DNA of 15,740 bases from CAZUZS01 sp964624795. GTDB taxonomy: Bacteria; Calditrichota; Calditrichia; RBG-13-44-9. Of this stretch, positions 1-6,380 are shown piece after piece. Within the stretch, counting starts at the first letter, position 1. Each line of letters begins with the position of its first letter. Under the pieces are notes generated by a model, which was not told where the DNA came from, did not search any database, and was given only the letters and a program-made list of their open reading frames with translations. The position numbers and the translations under genes were made by a program. Location of the stretch: the NCBI GenBank assembly GCA_964624795.1, contig CAZUZS010000089.1:1-15740 (forward strand). The letters are read 5' to 3'.

Positions 1-2
1 CG

Positions 3-68
3 GATTACCGGTGGGAGGCGATTCCCATCGCCGATGGTGGTGTTAATATCCGAAAGAAGCAGATTTGA
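3..68 (+). CDS. Possible 3' end of an upstream gene (partial)
   Basis: The third reading frame is open from the window edge to a TGA at 66-68 and encodes 21 residues with a plausible mix of charged and hydrophobic residues, ending in RKKQI. The other two plus frames read less like protein. No domain can be recognised in so short a piece, and an open run of this length could easily be chance. It is recorded only because it abuts the edge and would be lost otherwise. Confidence 0.25.
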   Translation, partial: DYRWEAIPIADGGVNIRKKQI

Positions 69-321
69 CCAACCAGATTCTCCCCTGCAACGTGTCATTT
101 CTACTGCGAACATTATTGTGCAAAATTTCCGGGAAGCACATATATCTTAAAATATATGATTGATATGGGGGGCATTTCGTGGTTGAAAAATGAGAATTGT
201 CTGATCGATTCTGTAATTCTGACCCCACTATGTAACATTGAACCATTCCTCTCGTAACCAATCTAAGCATCAAAAATGGACAACAAGGGGAGAGGTGTCA
301 ATTTTAAACGAGGGGGCCGAA
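69..321. other. Intergenic region before the first lipoprotein gene
   Basis: AT-rich stretch with no convincing gene. The start of the next gene is set by a purine-rich AGGGGG element at 311-316, just before ATG 322. An upstream in-frame ATG at 238 would add 28 polar residues before a good signal peptide, so it is not used here. No terminator or consensus promoter was recognised. Confidence 0.4.
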
Positions 322-762
322 ATGAAGAAATTGACCATTATTATTTTCTTTTTAGCGCTTTTCAGTATTAATTGTGCCACCACCCGCAACAGCAATTCCC
401 GGATTGATTGGTGTGCTTATTGCCAAAACTTAAAGTTCGGACTGGAACTGGAAAATCCGGAATTGCAGCGCCAGGTGCTCCGAAGGATTATAGATAATAT
501 GAAACAACTGAATATGGCGGAGCTTGTACAGCCGCTGTATCGGCTAACCCAGACAAGCACGGACACTGAAGTTCGGGATCTTGCCGAATTGGCATTACAC
601 AAAACCAGGTTCGTTTACGGCACCGATTATCTCAAAATCAATTTGCAGGAAGGTGGCGAGGGAATTAGTGAGGCTGAGGCGGACAAATTGCTTAGCAACT
701 GGCCGGAATTCGACTTCAGTTATAGATCCCTTAGCCAGCCCGGTTTTTCGAATTCCAATTAA
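322..762 (+). CDS. Small exported lipoprotein with WCAYC motif, HEAT-like helical
   Basis: A 146-residue protein of unknown function. Residues 1-18 (MKKLTIIIFFLALFSINC) form a lysine-led hydrophobic signal ending in Cys18. The lipobox S-I-N-C is non-canonical because Asn precedes the Cys, but the following ATT is typical of a mature lipoprotein. Just after it, at residues 30-34, is W-C-A-Y-C, a CxxC pair spaced as in thioredoxin active sites but without a thioredoxin fold around it. Residues about 45-98 are strongly helical with leucine/isoleucine periodicity and resemble one HEAT-like helical pair; the C-terminal third is acidic and polar. The start at 322 is preferred over ATG 238 because only it puts the signal sequence at the N-terminus. 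The gene stands alone, followed by a group of inverted repeats. No family could be named. Confidence 0.7.
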   Translation: MKKLTIIIFFLALFSINCATTRNSNSRIDWCAYCQNLKFGLELENPELQRQVLRRIIDNMKQLNMAELVQPLYRLTQTSTDTEVRDLAELALHKTRFVYGTDYLKINLQEGGEGISEAEADKLLSNWPEFDFSYRSLSQPGFSNSN

Positions 763-1222
763 TTTACTGTTCCATTGTTGAAGCTGCCGTCATGCCGGCA
801 GCGATGGAAATCGACAAAGAATGAAAGAAAACGCTTTTTAGCGTTATAATTCGCACTGCGAATTCACCATCCCAATAACTTGCCATTCTCTTGAGAAAGT
901 TTTATATTTTTCGGGAATTCAGGGTTTGAAATCCTGACTATTGGCTATTTAAGCGCAGCCATTTCCGCGAACCGGAGTGCCTGTTTTTCCAAATATTAAA
1001 GAAAAATGGCAGAATAAAATGACCGGCTGGTGAATGGGGTTTGCAAAAAACCGTTGAAACATGGAAACACAAAATGAAATTCTAAAAATGAATCGGTCAA
1101 CCATTTTCCTTAAGATACCACTTATTGATTTGTTTCCTTTTTTGCAGCAAAAAATCAGGATAGCTTTTCGCCCGAAACCATCCTTCTTTTTGGGGTGAAA
1201 TAAAAATAAAACAGATTTGAAT
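763..1222. other. Intergenic region with inverted repeats, no gene seen
   Basis: The first 100 bases hold three perfect inverted repeats (described separately at 783-864). The remainder is AT-rich and has no convincing coding potential; open frames on the minus strand here lack ribosome binding sites and read as low-quality protein. No clear promoter was found for the glycosylase gene that follows. Confidence 0.4.
783..864. repeat. Cluster of three perfect inverted repeats
   Basis: Three perfect palindromic elements lie within 82 bases. GCTGCCG (783-789) pairs with CGGCAGC (796-802) across a 6-base loop. AACGCT (830-835) pairs with AGCGTT (840-845) across TTTT. AATTCGCA (848-855) pairs with TGCGAATT (857-864) across one base. 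The first is a stable GC-rich hairpin 20 bases after the lipoprotein stop codon but has no T-run after it, so it is not a standard intrinsic terminator; it may stabilise the mRNA end. The third looks more like a protein-binding operator than an RNA hairpin. Confidence 0.6.
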
Positions 1223-2155
1223 ATGCCCGAATATCCCGACATAACAATATATATTGAGAGATTGCAGGCGCTCCTGAAAGGTCACAAGCTGGAACGCATT
1301 CGATTAGCCAGTCCGTTCCTGCTGCGCACGGTTGAACCGCCATTGCAATCACTGCAGGGTCGGGAAATCACGGGATTCGAGCGAATCGGAAAACGCATTG
1401 TTTTTGTATTCCCCGATGAACTCTTTCTGGTTCTGCACCTGATGGTTGCTGCCCGCTTGCACTGGAAGGAGAGAAATTGTAAAATTCCAGGAAAACTCGG
1501 ACTCGTGGCATTCGATTTTTCTGACGGTTCGCTTCTGCTCACCGAGGCCGGCACCAAAAAGCGGGCCTCACTTCACCTGGTGCAAGGCCGTGAAAACCTG
1601 GAGAGATTCAATGCCGGTGGGCTGGAAATCTTCGATTCCACCGCCGAACAGTTCGCGGAGCGGCTGCTTTCTGAAAATCACACCCTGAAGCGGGCACTGA
1701 CAGATCCCCGGCTGTTTAGCGGGATCGGGAATGCCTATTCTGATGAAATTCTTTTCGCAGCGCAACTATCGCCGGTTCGGATGACCAAAAAACTCACCGG
1801 CGAGGAGATCGACAACCTATACAACTGCACCCGCTCGGTTTTAAGTGAGTGGGCTTCTCGTTTTAGACAGGAAACCGGTGATGGCTTTCCCGAAAAGGTT
1901 ACCGCCTTCAGGAAGGAAATGGCGGTGCACGGGCGTTACGGAAAGCCGTGCCCCCGATGCGGCACGATGGTACAACGCATTCGCTATGCGGATAATGAAA
2001 CCAACTATTGCCCGACCTGCCAAACCGGCGGCAAACTGTTGGCGGATCGGGGGCTCTCACGGCTGTTAAAGCAAGACTGGCCGCGTTCTGTTGAGGAAAT
2101 GGAGGAGAGACTTACTCCACAGCACGTTAAGCCGGAAGCCAAAAGTAAGGGCTGA
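1223..2155 (+). CDS. Fpg/Nei-family DNA glycosylase (formamidopyrimidine-DNA glycosylase-like)
   Basis: A 310-residue base-excision repair enzyme of the Fpg/Nei (MutM) family, which removes oxidised bases and cuts the strand by beta/delta elimination. It begins MPEYPD, giving the catalytic N-terminal Pro and adjacent Glu after Met removal. This decides the start: a TTG at 1217 would add two residues before the nucleophile and destroy activity. Lys57 sits in the expected hairpin (IGKRIV). The helix-two-turn-helix signature GIGNAYSDE is at 168-176. A C-terminal zinc finger uses C243, C246, C263 and C266. Length is near the family's usual 270-290 plus a short basic tail. Odd: the DPRRF loop of canonical Fpg, which fills the space left by the flipped base, is replaced by EAGTKKRASL (108-117), and the finger lacks the usual Gln-Arg end (CQTGG). 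Substrate preference may therefore differ from 8-oxoguanine. It appears monocistronic. Confidence 0.92.
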   Translation: MPEYPDITIYIERLQALLKGHKLERIRLASPFLLRTVEPPLQSLQGREITGFERIGKRIVFVFPDELFLVLHLMVAARLHWKERNCKIPGKLGLVAFDFSDGSLLLTEAGTKKRASLHLVQGRENLERFNAGGLEIFDSTAEQFAERLLSENHTLKRALTDPRLFSGIGNAYSDEILFAAQLSPVRMTKKLTGEEIDNLYNCTRSVLSEWASRFRQETGDGFPEKVTAFRKEMAVHGRYGKPCPRCGTMVQRIRYADNETNYCPTCQTGGKLLADRGLSRLLKQDWPRSVEEMEERLTPQHVKPEAKSKG

Positions 2156-2606
2156 ACCAGTGGCAGAATAAAATCGGCCCCAATTGCGGGAAAGGCCCGG
2201 TAAATGTTATGCCAAATTTATGTCGTATCGGGCTTTGGAATAGTGATAACAGCGCGCGCTGGCTGTATTTGAGTTGTTCAGAAAGCATATAAATCCAGAT
2301 AAATGAGAGGCGTTCTGTTTCCCTCTTGAGGTTTCTCGAACCGGTAATTCATTGAATTTGTACAAATTTCTACAAAAATCCTTGAATATTTCATCCGGCT
2401 TTTGCAAATTAGCCTGTCAAATATTTGAGACGAAATGAAACGTCAAATCCACGCGTCATTTATCATTATTTTTAATCCATATCTGTGAACACGGGTCCTC
2501 CTTCGGGGCTGCACTTTTTTACATCTTTATATTTTGAATTGTGGTTGGGGATTGAGAGGCTTGCAAAATTCTTCTAAATCCTTTAACAAAATAAGAGGAG
2601 GCTGTC
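2156..2606. other. Intergenic region, nothing convincing
   Basis: About 450 bases with no supported gene. A minus-strand open frame (2407-2207) begins with TTG, has no ribosome binding site and reads as low-complexity polar sequence, so it is not called. An AGGAGG at 2596-2601 is the ribosome binding site of the following membrane protein. A 14-base match (2161-2174) to 1007-1020 flanks the glycosylase gene and is probably chance. Confidence 0.4.
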
Positions 2607-3044
2607 ATGAATACCAAACGATGGGTAATCACGAGCCTGGTAGTTTTTGTGGTATCACAAATCCTGGACTATGTCATCCACGGTGTCATTCTTGCAGGGG
2701 CATACCAGGCCACTGCCATGCTATGGCGTCCCATGGAGGAGATGATGAGCATGATGTGGATGATGTGGGTGAGCGGTCTGGTGTTTTCATTTATTTTTGT
2801 GTTTGTTTTTGCCAAGGGTTATGAGGGCAAGGGGATATGGGAAGGTCTTCGTTTTGGATTGCTGATGGGTGTGTTTTTCGGTGTGCCCATGAGTCTGGGA
2901 ACGTATGCTTCCATGCCCATTACGGCCGGCATTGCATGGGGATGGTTCATTTACGGTGTAATTGAAATGGCGCTGTTGGGCATAATTGCTGCCCTGCTGT
3001 ACAAGCCTGCTGAGACGCCAGTTTCGAAAACCGCAGCCGCATAA
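2607..3044 (+). CDS. Small four-helix integral membrane protein with Met-rich segment
   Basis: A 145-residue integral membrane protein of unknown function. Four hydrophobic segments are visible at about 6-31, 47-69, 80-100 and 105-131, with a short polar alanine-rich tail. A loop and helix start at 38-53 is exceptionally rich in methionine: 8 of 16 residues (M38, M43, M46, M47, M49, M50, M52, M53). The third helix region carries EGLRFGLLMGVFFGVP, followed by the motif GTYASMPI. The overall pattern resembles small conserved bacterial membrane proteins annotated only as hypothetical; I cannot name the family with certainty. A strong ribosome binding site (GAGGAGG) lies 6 bases before the ATG. 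It is 42 bases upstream of a second small membrane protein on the same strand, and the pair share a terminator, so the two probably act together. Confidence 0.8.
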   Translation: MNTKRWVITSLVVFVVSQILDYVIHGVILAGAYQATAMLWRPMEEMMSMMWMMWVSGLVFSFIFVFVFAKGYEGKGIWEGLRFGLLMGVFFGVPMSLGTYASMPITAGIAWGWFIYGVIEMALLGIIAALLYKPAETPVSKTAAA

Positions 3045-3086
3045 GGATATTGCGAAAGGAAATTGAAAACGAAAGGAGAATTTCAG

Positions 3087-3452
3087 ATGTTAAAAGCGAA
3101 GCGTGTTATTATTGCTACATTATGTGGGGTTCTTTTTGGTTTTGTGTGTATGGGATTAGCCAGTTCCAATCCCGACCAGATGAATCCGCTTACCGCCATG
3201 ACCAAATGGCTCATCGTGCTAAGTCGCACCATGATGGGATTCATGATCGGGATCAGCGCGTTGCGATTGCGGTGGTGGCTGCACGGGATGGTGCTGGGTT
3301 TCGTTGCCAGTATTCCAATGGCAATCCCGGTAATGGATCGGCTTTCAATTGCCATTGGCACGGTGGTGATGGGAATTATTTATGGATTCCTGACCGAGCT
3401 CATTACGTCTGTGCTGCTCAAGGCAAAAGGGCCGGCACTGGCGGCAGCATAA
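3087..3452 (+). CDS. Small four-helix integral membrane protein, operon partner
   Basis: A 121-residue membrane protein with hydrophobic segments at about 6-26, 40-58, 64-83 and 87-113 and a short Lys-Gly-Pro-Ala tail. Function is unknown. The ATG at 3087 is chosen because AAAGGAGAA (3072-3080) lies at proper distance before it; a TTG at 3063 upstream of that site would add a charged leader. Both this protein and its upstream neighbour are about the same size, have four predicted helices and end in alanine-rich tails, which suggests they are distantly related or form a complex, though I see no convincing residue-by-residue match. A strong intrinsic terminator follows 22 bases after the stop codon, so it is the last gene of the operon. 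Confidence 0.78.
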   Translation: MLKAKRVIIATLCGVLFGFVCMGLASSNPDQMNPLTAMTKWLIVLSRTMMGFMIGISALRLRWWLHGMVLGFVASIPMAIPVMDRLSIAIGTVVMGIIYGFLTELITSVLLKAKGPALAAA

Positions 3453-3474
3453 AGCATCTTACCATTCAAAGTTG

Positions 3475-3525
3475 AAAAACAGGCCGTGTAATATAATGTA
3501 GATGCTGCGCGGCCTGTTTTTTTTT
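3475..3525 (+). terminator. Intrinsic terminator of the two-gene membrane operon
   Basis: AAAAACAGGCCG (3475-3486) is a perfect 12-base complement of CGGCCTGTTTTT (3510-3521), with a 23-base AT-rich loop between. The T-run continues to 3525. It stands 22 bases after the stop codon of the second membrane protein. Confidence 0.87.
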
Positions 3526-3887
3526 ATAAACGCAACCTTCCAGCATTGAGATGCTACATGCCAATAGATATTATTAGTACTTATTCCTTCCCATGATTTT
3601 ATGGACGTTGCAATATTAGTCCGAACTAAGTAAGATTCCAGCCAATTCTACGTGTAACCGACCGGGCATTACCTGAACTACTGTTGTCCCCTCAAATAAT
3701 CTCCAACTCGTTTAGCACCGGGCAAATTAAATACAAGTATTTTTTAATGCCGCCAGGTTCCTGCCGGCGAATCGCAATTTTAGAAAAATGCCATTCTTCT
3801 GTGATTTTTTTGTGATACAAATATATTAGGTTACCCGGCGTGAAGGAAATTTAATAATCGATTAATTAATAAAAGTGGAGGTATATA
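3526..3887. other. Intergenic region between terminator and lipoprotein gene
   Basis: No gene is seen. It contains an imperfect 20-base palindrome at 3749-3768 (GCCGCCAGG, two bases, CCTGCCGGC; one mismatch in nine pairs) and, closer to the gene, a promoter-like element overlapped by a direct repeat (listed separately). The ribosome binding site GGAGG of the next gene ends about 9 bases before ATG 3888. Confidence 0.4.
3799..3827 (+). promoter_or_regulatory. Putative promoter overlapped by an 11-bp-period direct repeat
   Basis: CTGTGAT (3799-3805) and TTGTGAT (3810-3816) are separated by TTTT, giving an 11-base period, one helical turn. This geometry matches tandem sites of OmpR/PhoB-type response regulators, and each half differs from the E. 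coli Pho-box half CTGTCAT at one or two positions. A -10-like TATATT follows at 3822-3827, with CTGTGA (3799-3804) 17 bases upstream in the -35 position. The distance between repeat and -10 is shorter than in classic Pho promoters. Regulation by phosphate is not shown. Confidence 0.35.
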
Positions 3888-4835
3888 ATGGTTTTACGAT
3901 TTTTTCTGATAGCGATGCTGGTTGGTGTCTTCGCAATGGGTTGCCATAAGAATGATTCAACCGAGCCGATGATGACGACCCCGAAGCCCCTGGATCCGAA
4001 CACCGCACCGAAAGCATCGATAGATCGGTTTAGCAGCATGGCGGGCACCCTGTTTATCCGTGATGCAAGTAACGGTCTGCCGGCAGCGAATGCGGCGATT
4101 AATTTTGATCAGGCGCCATTTATCACGAAAGGTTTGGGACCGAATGGCCAGATGATTCAGTATTACAATTTTGATGTGCAGTCCACCACCCCGGCGCCAA
4201 TCTATGTTCTGTTTAAGGATGGTGAGACTACGCCGGTTGCAAACCAGCTCAATATTGTTGATGACATCCCCGGAGAATCAGATTACAACGATTTCTGGCA
4301 GGTTGTGAAGGTAACGGTGCCGGCCAATTATGTCGCCAACACTATAACCAGTTACCAGGAAATCGTTGACGGCGGATATGCAACCACAACGACCAGTATG
4401 CTTGTAAACTGCCCGGTGGTTCCGGATGGTTCAACAGCCATGTTGCGCGGCGGAGGCGAGAGCAATGGATTAACACGCGGGTGGTATAAAAGCATGGTGG
4501 TGACTTATTTTAATTTTTTGGAAAAGTCACTGACTGCCACCGGCAACGGGCAGGTCCCGGTATCCCCGATATATGTGTCATTTAATTTAAATCCGGATCC
4601 CAACAATCCCAACAGCGGCCCGCCTTCAGGTTTTGTTTCCGAAATGGGCAGTGACCAGACGCATAATGTAACCGCCACCGTCCCTGCGGATATGAGTTAT
4701 TCTCCCTTGTGGCTGGTAAACGTTTATGATAATGCTGATTTTAGCATGGTGCACGATCTCAGCTCTGCCCAGACAGCCAACATTCTGGCAACCGGGGTTG
4801 CTACGCCTAATTGTCCGGTGGTATCCGTCCAGTAG
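3888..4835 (+). CDS. Exported lipoprotein made of two divergent repeat domains
   Basis: A 315-residue secreted lipoprotein of unknown function. Residues 1-19 form a signal peptide ending in a good lipobox (FAMGC, Cys19), followed by a polar linker to about residue 50. The mature part contains two copies of one domain, roughly 68-178 and 181-312. Matching landmarks are YYNF (92-95) and YFNF (207-210), PIYVLF (104-109) and PIYVSF (217-222), I-P-x4-Y-x3-W (127-137) and V-P-x4-Y-x3-W (265-275), and NCPVV (174-178 and 308-312). The only cysteines besides the lipobox are those of the two NCPVV motifs, C174 and C309. Similar proteins exist, as far as I recall, only as uncharacterised conserved proteins. 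Ribosome binding site GGAGG precedes the ATG. It is a single-gene unit with its own terminator, facing the end of the hydrogenase operon. Confidence 0.85.
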   Translation: MVLRFFLIAMLVGVFAMGCHKNDSTEPMMTTPKPLDPNTAPKASIDRFSSMAGTLFIRDASNGLPAANAAINFDQAPFITKGLGPNGQMIQYYNFDVQSTTPAPIYVLFKDGETTPVANQLNIVDDIPGESDYNDFWQVVKVTVPANYVANTITSYQEIVDGGYATTTTSMLVNCPVVPDGSTAMLRGGGESNGLTRGWYKSMVVTYFNFLEKSLTATGNGQVPVSPIYVSFNLNPDPNNPNSGPPSGFVSEMGSDQTHNVTATVPADMSYSPLWLVNVYDNADFSMVHDLSSAQTANILATGVATPNCPVVSVQ

Positions 4836-4865
4836 TTAATGTCGGCCCCGCCAGTTCGCATTTTG

Positions 4866-4910
4866 GAAAAACCTGTTCTTTGAAATATAAGGGCAGGTTT
4901 TTCTGTTTTT
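4866..4910. terminator. Intrinsic terminator, probably bidirectional
   Basis: GAAAAACCTG (4866-4875) pairs perfectly with CAGGTTTTTC (4894-4903) and T-rich sequence follows on the plus strand. On the minus strand the stem also ends in a run of five T, so it may stop transcription from both the lipoprotein gene and the converging hydrogenase operon. Confidence 0.78.
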
Positions 4911-5014
4911 CTAGCCGGCCAAAGGATCGACTCAAATAACGCCGGTTTATTTAGTCAATTGTATTATTCTTCATCGCGCAGCAAGCAAATGCGGCTGACA
5001 GGTGTTTCCTCAAA

Positions 5015-5476
5015 TCACACTTGTTGCCATAGATGAACCTGCTTTTTAATTTCATTCATGACAATCTGAATGGAACCTAAAACCTCCCGGCTAATCGGAT
5101 CACCCCATTGATTGCTTTTCGGTTCGACGCCGATGATAAGGCATTCCTCAGGTTGAATCATTAGCAGATTCATCAGTGCCAGAACTTCGTGAAAAGTGAC
5201 CTGATGTTCTGAAAGCTTCAAATGTAGACGGGCCGGCGCCTCGTCCGCATGGAGAATTATCATTTGCCCGGGCTGATTCCCGGATCGGACAATATCCACG
5301 ATGATGAGGTGGGTTTTGTCTGCCAAGTAAGGCAGAAGGTAGAGTCCGATGGCGCCCCCATCGATTATTTCAATGTCGTGCAACTCTCCGGACTCTTTTA
5401 ACCTTCTTACTGTCTCAACCCCAAAACCATCATCCCCCAGCAGCGGATTTCCAATTCCAACAACGGCAATATTCAT
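5015..5476 (-). CDS. hyaD: [NiFe] hydrogenase maturation protease (HyaD/HupD/HybD family)
   Basis: A 153-residue cytoplasmic endopeptidase that trims the C-terminus of the hydrogenase large subunit after nickel insertion, locking the active site. The N-terminal signature GIGNPLLGDDGFG (7-19) is diagnostic of this peptidase family (M52). Expected nickel-sensing residues are present: D16 in the signature (Glu or Asp in the family), D61 in LIIVDIV, and H91 in LSEHQV. Length fits the family's usual 150-200. Its start overlaps the end of the cytochrome gene by 4 bases (ATGA), so translation is coupled. Its likely substrate is the large subunit two genes upstream, which ends in a 15-residue extension after the DPCxxCxxH motif. 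The symbol follows the hya-like order of the operon; hupD or hoxM would be equivalent names. Confidence 0.93.
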   Translation of the reverse strand: MNIAVVGIGNPLLGDDGFGVETVRRLKESGELHDIEIIDGGAIGLYLLPYLADKTHLIIVDIVRSGNQPGQMIILHADEAPARLHLKLSEHQVTFHEVLALMNLLMIQPEECLIIGVEPKSNQWGDPISREVLGSIQIVMNEIKKQVHLWQQV

Positions 5477-6240
5477 TTGGCTATTTTCTTATCACGTTTC
5501 CAGGGTTTTTCCACTGGTCTCCAGCTTAAGGGACGGGTTTTAAGGCCGGTAATCATTGAAGAAAACATTCCCTTTTCCCGGAAAACCTCAATATAAATAA
5601 CAAATGTAATGTGGTGAATCATAAAACCGATGATGAACCACATCACGAGCCGGTGCAGCATTCTAACATGTGTTTCCCCACCAAATAGTGGAAGGATCCA
5701 CCCGAATATCGTGTCGAGAAAGCCGCCCGGCAGCATCTGGCTCCGCATGGCAAATCCCGTAAGAGCCATGAACAGTGCACAGAGAAATACCATTACGTAA
5801 GATAAGCTGGCAAGCGCATTATGTCCCAGTGTGTAGCTTTCGTAATCCTCGTAACGTAGTGAAATGTAGTCCTTAATCTTCCACAATACTTCCCGCCAGT
5901 AGTCTGCTCTCCAGATATTAAATCTAAACCACTGGCGGTAAGTGCGTCCGGCAAAAAACCAGTACGCCCTGACGAGGCCGTTGAGTGTAAATACTACGGC
6001 AAAAAGGAAGTGCCAGTTCCTGTATGTCGCCATACTTAAAGCTGAAAACGGTTCGCCCGTCGCCGGCATTCCCAACGCGCCTCCAATCTTAAATCCTGTA
6101 TAAATGAGAATTGCTACCGCAGCCACATTTATCCAATGGGAGACCCGAACTACGGCGTCCCATACGTAATAACGATGAACACACTCCGATTCGAGCCGGT
6201 ACATTCGATCTGTTTCTGCAGTGTTTGCTTGTGAGGCCAT
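5473..6240 (-). CDS. hyaC: [NiFe] hydrogenase b-type cytochrome subunit
   Basis: A 255-residue integral membrane dihaem cytochrome b that anchors the hydrogenase at the periplasmic face and carries electrons to quinone. Four hydrophobic helices are evident at about 32-52, 75-97, 145-165 and 193-217. Likely haem ligands are H35 (VSHWI), H77 (NWHFL), H196 (MLHRL) and H210 (IHHIT). Their spacings of 42 and 14 residues match, to my memory, the four ligand histidines of Wolinella HydC. The start at 6240 has GGAG about 9 bases upstream. It lies 140 bases after the large-subunit gene, the only sizeable gap in the operon. That gap holds a weak GC hairpin (CCCGG 6280-6284 with CCGGG 6298-6302) without a T-run on the transcribed strand, so it is not a terminator. 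The stop codon overlaps the protease start. Confidence 0.93.
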   Translation of the reverse strand: MASQANTAETDRMYRLESECVHRYYVWDAVVRVSHWINVAAVAILIYTGFKIGGALGMPATGEPFSALSMATYRNWHFLFAVVFTLNGLVRAYWFFAGRTYRQWFRFNIWRADYWREVLWKIKDYISLRYEDYESYTLGHNALASLSYVMVFLCALFMALTGFAMRSQMLPGGFLDTIFGWILPLFGGETHVRMLHRLVMWFIIGFMIHHITFVIYIEVFREKGMFSSMITGLKTRPLSWRPVEKPWKRDKKIAK

Positions 6241-6380
6241 TTTGCTTTTCTCCGACTTTTTTTAACAGATTTATTTTTTCCCGGCATGTCTGAAACCCCG
6301 GGATTTCCGCTCGCCATGTGTCAATTTTATTTTTCTTCCCTGACAGTTTATGACATACCTTCAAGTTACCTGTTGGCGAT

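Noticed and set aside
219..231. TTCTGACCCCACT, similar to sequence often seen near REP-associated transposases
   Set aside because: Too short, and no transposase gene, terminal repeats or hairpin array is present nearby.
949..1242. Overlapping minus-strand open frames upstream of the glycosylase gene
   Set aside because: Overlap the start of a well supported gene, lack ribosome binding sites and read as aromatic, low-quality protein.
1007..2174. 14-base direct repeat TGGCAGAATAAAAT at 1007-1020 and 2161-2174 flanking the glycosylase gene
   Set aside because: A match of this length is expected by chance about once in a window of this size, especially with AT-rich content, and no mobile-element features accompany it.
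2207..2407. 66-residue open frame on the minus strand
   Set aside because: TTG start, no ribosome binding site, no recognisable protein features.
2491..2520. CCTCCTTCGGGG with following T-run as a possible terminator
   Set aside because: The stem is short and relies on G-T pairs, and no gene ends close upstream on that strand.
3749..3768. 20-base imperfect palindrome as an attachment site or REP element
   Set aside because: One mismatch and no second copy; only weak likeness to the hairpin at 783-802. Kept as a note within the intergenic entry.
6280..6302. CCCGG...CCGGG hairpin between large subunit and cytochrome genes as a terminator
   Set aside because: Only five base pairs, and on the transcribed (minus) strand it is followed by A-rich, not T-rich, sequence; it would not stop the operon.
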